NCBI GenBank assembly: GCA_050084985.1 | Contig: JBITNC010000001.1 | Coordinates: forward strand, 35,712,001-35,776,000 | Direction: 5' to 3' | From: Nageia nagi | Taxonomy: Eukaryota; Pinophyta | Length of the DNA stretch: 64,000 nt | Position numbers and translations under genes: made by a program | Shown here: positions 58,261 through 64,000 of the stretch, piece by piece | Layout: each line of letters opens with the position of its first letter | Numbering within the stretch: position 1 is the stretch's first letter | The notes under the pieces: generated by a model | What the model was told of the DNA's origin: nothing | Database searches by the model: none | The model's input: the letters and a program-made list of their open reading frames with translations, nothing else

Positions 58261-59208
58261 TAAGTATGCATTTCAATAGTATCAATTCTACTTTTGCTAA
58301 CTAATACTTGTATAAATTTCAATATGGTGGAAAATAATTAGGTAATAATGAGTAGGGTATCATATATTCTATCTCAAATGAAGGTCAACAAAAGAGAACA
58401 ACCAATGTTAGATTTGATGAGGCTACACCTAACTCATCCTCATCAGATCTAGTAATGTAAAATGTCGATAGCAATGATCAAATGTACACTAGAGAAATAT
58501 TTTATGAATGGATACATTGTAGCATAATACATGATCCTATGGATAAGTTACAACCTTACTATATAGACCCATTATTACCTCCTACTCTTTAGTTTGAGTG
58601 TATATCTTCTAGAATGATGATGTTATTCTTAAGAATCTACATGCATTGAGTGATTTTTCCAAGTCTAATGAAAAATGGCTTATAGCTTAATTCATTTAAC
58701 ATTATACTTATTTTGGTGAGGAGCTATGTATAGATAATGTAGATATTATATGTTATATCCTTACCTTTTGCTCTTTACTTTTCTAGTTTTCATTAAGTCA
58801 GTACTAGGTCTAGGTAATCAGTCTTTCATTATCAGTCATCCCTTTTTCTTAATGAAGTGACATAGCTAGGAGCCTAGCACTAATTCTAAATTATTCACAT
58901 CTCTTATAGATGATTTTGGATAAAGGACCAGTGGTATTGCCTATGCCTCCCCAACTTAGTGAAAAAATATTGTATCTTAATAAAGAAATAGTAGAAGTAA
59001 ACATCGATACACAAGAGGACCCAAAGTTGATCAAGATAGGAGCTTGGTTAATATTGTAAGAATAGGAAAGGTACCACCTACTATTAAAAGAATTATCAAT
59101 TTTTTTTCTTGGTATTATTTTTATATTCTTTTTATTTTCCTACTTTTATCACTTATAACCTAGTTATCAATGAAATTGTTAAACTAGTCCAAACAAAAGC
59201 CTAGAAAA
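58261..59208. other. Protease-RT linker of element D
   Basis: Broken frames with no clear domain, occupying the place of the linker between protease and RT. Confidence 0.4.
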
Positions 59209-59880
59209 ATGCATCCTAGGGTAGCCCTTGCTATTAAAAAGGAAATAAAAAAATATATTATTTTTGGTTTTATTATTTCTATTAATTATTTTCCATGGAT
59301 TTCTAACATTGTGGCTATAGCTAAACCTAATAATGAAATAAGATATTGTACAAATTTTAGGGGTATTAATAAGGCATGTCTAAAAGATGCCTTTCCTTTG
59401 CCTAACATTGATATGATTGTAGATTCAATAGAAGGCCATAAAATTTTATCTTTAATGGATGGTTTCTATATTTATAACCAAATAAGGATAAATAAGGAGG
59501 ATCAACATAAGATAACTTTTGTTACTCCTTAGGGAACATTTTGTTGGGTGGTCATGCCTTTTGGTTTAAAGAATGTAGGTGCAACTTATCAGAGATCTAT
59601 GGTGAGTATATTTCATGATATGATCCATGATAATATTGAGTTGTATGTTGATGATAGCTTAGCAAAATCCACAATCAAATATGATCATATTTCAAACTTT
59701 AAAAAGATTTTCTAAAGAATAAGAGGGTAAAATTTGAAATTGAAACCTCAAAAGTGTGCATTTGCAGTCTCATCAAGTAAATTGCTTAGTTTCATTATTT
59801 GAAGAAGATGTGTAGAGATGGATCCTAAGAAAGTTTTAACCATTTTTGATTTGCATATCCTAATAATTTTAAAGATTTGA
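59209..59880 (+). pseudogene. Reverse transcriptase of element D
   Basis: The first 107 codons are open and hold the fingers and palm: NEIRYCTNFRGINKACLKDA (about 59332) and ILSLMDGFYIYNQIRI (about 59446, with the first catalytic Asp). Past a TAG at 59530 the same frame gives VMPFGLKNVGATYQR and the catalytic YVDDSLAKS (59644). QKCAFAVSSSKLLSFII and a MDPKKVL thumb motif follow. All catalytic Asp residues are present, unlike the two copia copies. Confidence 0.9.
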
Positions 59881-61225
59881 AAGCCTCCTCATCTAGTTTA
59901 GTAAGTATGAAATTGATAACATACTAAGAGACAATAATAGGTATGTTGATGCTATAGCTAGTGTCACTTTTGTTGCTCTTATTAATATAAAAGATGAGGA
60001 AACTATTCTTACCATTGAAAATATAGGTAAGCCATATCATGATCATGATGTTGAATATAATTGTTATGTAGCTACTTATATCAAAGTGTGTGAATGGTAT
60101 CAAGATATTTTTAGTTATCTTAAATATGGTGTTATTCCTATTACCTTTGATCATAATGCTATAATTAGACTTAAGAATCTAGCTACCAAATATATCATCA
60201 TTGGTGATTTTTTGTATAGAAGGTATTTTGATAGTGATCTTCTTATATGCTTAATGAGGTATGAAGTAGAAATGGCCCTTCATCAAGCTCATGATGGTGA
60301 ATGCAGTGGATACTTTACTACTAAATTTATTTATCAAAAGTTTCTTATAGTAGGTTATTATTGGCCTACTATGCTAGAATATTATGAATTACATATTAAG
60401 AAATGTGAGTACTAACAAAAGAATGCTAAGCTTTAGCCTTCTCCATATTATGGTTTGCATTCCATTATATCTCATTAGTCATTTTCTATTTAGGTACTTG
60501 ATTTTATTGGTAAAGTTAACCCTATTTCAAGAGATGGCTATAAGTTTATAATTACTACTACAAAATATTTCATAAAATGGGTGGAGGTTATACCCATGAA
60601 GCCTATAAAAGGAGGTAATATTATTGAATTTCTTATTGAATTTATCATTTATAGATATGGTGTGCCTTCTAAATTATTCATGGATAATGGTCCAAGATTC
60701 AAAGGTAATGAATTTAATGAATTTTGTGATAAATATTATATTAAAAAAAAATTCTCTACATCTTATTATCTCTAAGGTAATGGTCAAGCTAAATCATCAA
60801 ATAAAGTTATTAAGAGTATCTTATCCAAAATCATCATAAATCATAGTAAACATTGACATGAACAACTTCCTTATACTTTGTGGGCCTATAGAATAAGTAT
60901 AAGGAATTTCATAAAGGAAACCCCTTTGTCCTTAATGTATGATGATGAAGTCTTAGTTTCATTAGAACTAGAGATCCCATTGCTTCGTATGTCACTAGAT
61001 GGTCTCATTCCTGATGAAGATAGAAGAAAAGCTAGATTATCCCAACTAGAGATCCTATATGAAAAAAGGGTTAATGCTTTAGAACAACTTCATGTCTATT
61101 ATTCTAGAATCCAAAAATCATATAGGAAAAAAATCAAGCCTAAATATTTTAAAGTTGGTGACCTCATCCTAAAAGAAAACCTTGCCAACACTAAAGCTCT
61201 AGAAAATGAAAAAAAGGTAAGTTAA
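59881..61225 (+). pseudogene. RNase H tail and integrase of element D
   Basis: RT passes at about 59885 directly into KYEIDNILRDNNRYVDAIAS, the C-terminal end of a Tat RNase H, so the RNase H body has been lost. The integrase HHCC finger (HQAHDGECSGYFTT to HIKKCEY, 60285-60412) has its second Cys replaced downstream. First Asp is in VLDFIGKVNP (about 60498) and second Asp in FMDNGPRFKGNEF (about 60678). The Glu position reads Lys (GNGQAKSSNK, about 60780). The last 115 codons (60878-61222) are open and end with KPKYFKVGDLIL. Confidence 0.88.
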
Positions 61226-62234
61226 AACCTAACTAGATAGATCCTTACATTGTAATTACAAATTATGGAAAAAGTACATATAAATTGTATACAATTGAAG
61301 GTAAATAAGAACGTAATCCAATTAATGTTATGCACTTGAAAAATATTTTTATATGATATTTTTCATAAATTGGTGTATTTCATTATCTTTGGATACTAAC
61401 ATTTTAAGAAAAATGAATTTATAATCCAATGATGCTATTGTGTTCCTAAAATATTTATGTGTTCTTGATGATGCTAGTATATTCTTGGCAATGCCACTAG
61501 GTTTAAATAATAAAAAATATCTAACATTTGATCATTTCTTCTAAATCACAATAAAATAATGAAAAATGTAATTATATCCTTTACTTTCATTTCCTTTTTA
61601 TAAAATGTTACTTATCATAAATGGTACTTTTTAAAACATACCAAATTTATTTTTTGTATCATTATTCATATCATTTTATTCCTTTGTAAGGAACTTATTA
61701 GTAAAATCCATAGAAACATGGTAGCTTGAGAAACCAAATTGGTCACTCTTATCATTTAATACCTTTTTAAGGAAGGTTAAATCTTATCATTTGGAACCTT
61801 TATAAGGAAGGGCCATCTATATCAAAAATCCATGGAAAAATGGTGGCTTGATAAACCAAGATAATCAATTTAAATTGGTTATTCATATTCATAAATCTTG
61901 GTGGGTAAGTCACCAATGATAGGTTTGCTTTCTTATCACTTAACATTATGTTTAATGTCTATATTTGATATATCTTATGCAAAAATATTTCTTGTTTAAG
62001 CTCTTTTCATATTCCTTTATCTTTGCCCTGGATTGGTCCTATGATGAGAGGTCCATCATATCGCAACCAAGTCAAAGAGGGGGCATAATATAGATGAAAA
62101 ACTAAGGATATAAAGCTATTTCCATCAGATAACTTTTCAGGGAGTACAATCTTACTTTTCTTGTTATACTTTGAATTTATGCTTTTATTATCTTTTATCC
62201 TAAAAGCATCAAACCATATTCAAACTAAGACATC
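61226..62234. other. 3' region of element D
   Basis: Non-coding after a short integrase tail. ATGGTAGCTTGAGAAACC and ATGGTGGCTTGATAAACC (61720, 61841) are a local duplication. GCAACCAAGTCAAAGAGGGGGCATAA at 62065 is conserved with 20897. A decayed polypurine tract precedes 62235. Confidence 0.5.
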
Positions 62235-62937
62235 TATTAACAACTAAAAAAGAATTTTTTTAATTAAAATATCCTTTTAGGTATATGAAATAATTTATTA
62301 AATAAATGCTCTTATCATTATGTACTCTCATCTACCTTTATGTTTTATGATAACAGGTCATCTTGACATCATAATAAGCCTAAGGCAAAATGTTAGCACT
62401 AGACTTGTTATCTATAAATATGGAGAGGTTGTGCATGATCAAAGATATAACATGACATGACATAATCTTAATCCTTTATAGGTGGAAATATACTTGTATC
62501 ATTCTTGACTATATTTCTTAATGCACCTATCATTTTAGTTTATTTATACTCTAAGCTCTACATTCTTGTGATCTTTTATCCATTCATGAGCGAATATTCT
62601 ACATATCAAAGGTGATATGATAATATCCATCAAAAGGGTGAGGTATTTTGGAATGGTAACTAGGTGTTGTTGCTAGGTTCCTAACACTAGTGATTGGTTG
62701 AGGTTGGATTCATGGTTTTGTTCTTCAAATAAGCTCATCTTCCATCTCCTTTTGATTGGATATCATCTTTGATCATCATAATAGGTAAAGTATAGGTTTG
62801 TATCTTTCATAAATCTAGTTTGATAGGTAAATATCAATTAATCATTTCATCATTTTTTTTGTTATTTCATAAATTAATTAGTTAAATTGAATATTTTATA
62901 AATAATCCTAAGTATTATTATTTTAGTTTTAATATAT
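62235..62937 (+). repeat. 3' LTR of element D (family A)
   Basis: Starts TATTAACAACTAAAAAAG (TG eroded to TA) and is co-linear with the solo LTR at 31584-32298. Ends near TTTTAATATA; exact end uncertain. Confidence 0.8.
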
Positions 62938-63300
62938 AGACTAGATATGCATTGTATTAACTCATTTTATGTTACTCTAAAATAAGCACAATCATCATTG
63001 ATTAAGGTAGATATAGAAACTCATATTATGGATGTAAGCATAGGAACATACAGAGTTCAAAAATTATATCCCTTGACTTTTTAAAGATATTGTTGGCTGA
63101 CAATAGTGCAATTTGAGCAATGACCATGTCATGTTGAAGGGCATCCAACATTGAAAATGAAATATAATCATACATGTATTGCTCCAATACATTATTATCA
63201 CTTACTCTTGATCCTGGAAAAGATAAAATGATACAAGATAATATGGGTAAAGTTTTTATTATTTTCCAACTCCTTTTGTAAAAAGGTATATGACACAAAA
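62938..63300. other. Unassigned sequence with an open minus-strand frame
   Basis: A 90-codon minus-strand frame (63026-63298) is open without stops, but I recognise no domain and it lies beside plus-strand gypsy sequence. It may be chance or part of another element. Confidence 0.25.
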
Positions 63301-64000
63301 TTTTAATTACAAAGGAGGAGGTTTGGGCAAGTTGGAATAAGGTATACCTTTTCTTCCTACTAATTTAGGTGCTAAGAAATATATAAAAAGGTCAAGGAGT
63401 AATCAAAATAGTAAGCCAAAATTAGAACCTATAAATTTTATTCAAGAATGCACTATGATAGAACTTTATGATGATATTTATGAAGATTTATGGATTGATG
63501 ATACTATACCTATTAAATTTGATTATTTTTCTATTAATTATGATCTAATGGAATACATCAGAGTACATTGTAATTTTTCCAAATCAAATATAAAATGTAA
63601 CCAAATTATGTTCTCATTCAATATGACTACTTTGGACAAGAGGTAAAATTCAATGAGGTTTTGCAAGTATAACAAGTTGATGATGGAGAAGTTTAAGTTC
63701 ATGATGTCCCTAGACTAGAAGATTTTCCTTCCTTATTGTAAAAGAAATATGAGTTGACATTTCTTACTAAAGAGTTACTTGATATCAATATGAATAAGGC
63801 TATTCTCTAGCTAAATTTGTGCATATATACCCAAGGTATATTACATATATGCCAAACATATATTTACAACTCCATCACCACCCACCATACAATCCACCAT
63901 TGCCCCATCTATCATCTATATACTCGTATAATTATAAGTATAGATTCCCATAGTATATTTTTTAGTGAGGATATATAACAAAGTATATTGATCAAAATAT
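63301..64000 (+). pseudogene. Gypsy (Tat-like) protease-RT linker fragment, runs off the window
   Basis: GGGLGKL at about 63320 resembles the G-patch-like GxGLGKxxQG motif between protease and RT of Tat-group elements. A 63-codon open piece at 63455-63643 (ELYDDIYEDLWIDD) then occurs, with stops on both sides. RT would lie beyond the window. Confidence 0.45.

Larger units (their letters stand above)
56240..62937 (+). mobile_element. Tat-like Ty3/gypsy element D, 5'-truncated
   Basis: Plus-strand order is gag, protease, RT, RNase H tail, integrase, 3' region and a family-A LTR. The protein sequences match the gag fragments at 18465-18870 and 41341. The 5' LTR is absent, replaced at 56239 by the putative CACTA end. 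The RNase H body is deleted. Stops and shifts are common but many segments remain open. Confidence 0.85.

Overview
The window looks like intergenic DNA from a large, AT-rich seed-plant nuclear genome, possibly a gymnosperm (inference). The signs are stacked and nested Ty1/copia and Ty3/gypsy retrotransposons, a LINE remnant, a MITE-like element, a broken PPR-gene relic and no intact host gene. Most coding stretches still read in long frames but are broken by TAG/TAA/TGA codons one transition from CAG, CAA, CGA or TGG, as expected of old, methylated DNA. A run of exactly 100 N at 7254-7353 is an assembly gap.

Layout. 0.9-6.1 kb: decayed copia element, + strand. 6.6-7.25 kb: LINE reverse-transcriptase fragment ending at the gap. 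7.35-9.34 kb: a - strand gypsy gag piece and a + strand gypsy integrase tail. 9.6-14.15 kb: a long decayed coding region that I cannot name. 15.0-19.7 kb: two nested - strand gypsy remnants, one (B) inserted in the gag of the other (family A). 21.1-29.4 kb: a - strand chromovirus with an apparent 4-kb 3' LTR, itself sitting in a family-A LTR. 29.6-34.5 kb: PPR pseudogene with a 1.13-kb tandem duplication; the second copy carries a solo LTR and a young 1.4-kb TRIM-like element, while the first copy preserves both empty sites. 35.6-41.3 kb: a complete gag-only LTR element (TR-GAG type) with 855-bp LTRs and TSD ACCAC, inserted in an older gypsy gag. 43.5-52.15 kb: a - strand gag-bearing element with about 730-bp LTRs, carrying a Plant Mobile Domain relic on the opposite strand. 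52.7-54.2 kb: second copia fragment. 55.4-56.24 kb: simple repeats and a possible CACTA terminus. 56.3-62.9 kb: Tat-like gypsy element, + strand, with gag, protease, RT, integrase and a family-A 3' LTR. 63.3 kb to the end: another gypsy piece running off the window.

The best-supported structures are the TRIM-like element, the gag-only element and the LTR pair at 43.5/51.4 kb. For these, LTR pairs, priming sites, polypurine tracts and target-site duplications (TSDs) can be read directly. Two gypsy elements show in-frame-like loss of the RT/RNase H region. The most unusual features are the antisense PMD relic, the unnamed 4.5-kb coding region, the 4-kb LTR with a triplicated 308-bp unit, and the gag-only element with its long novel N-terminal extension. 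All alignments and counts were done by eye.
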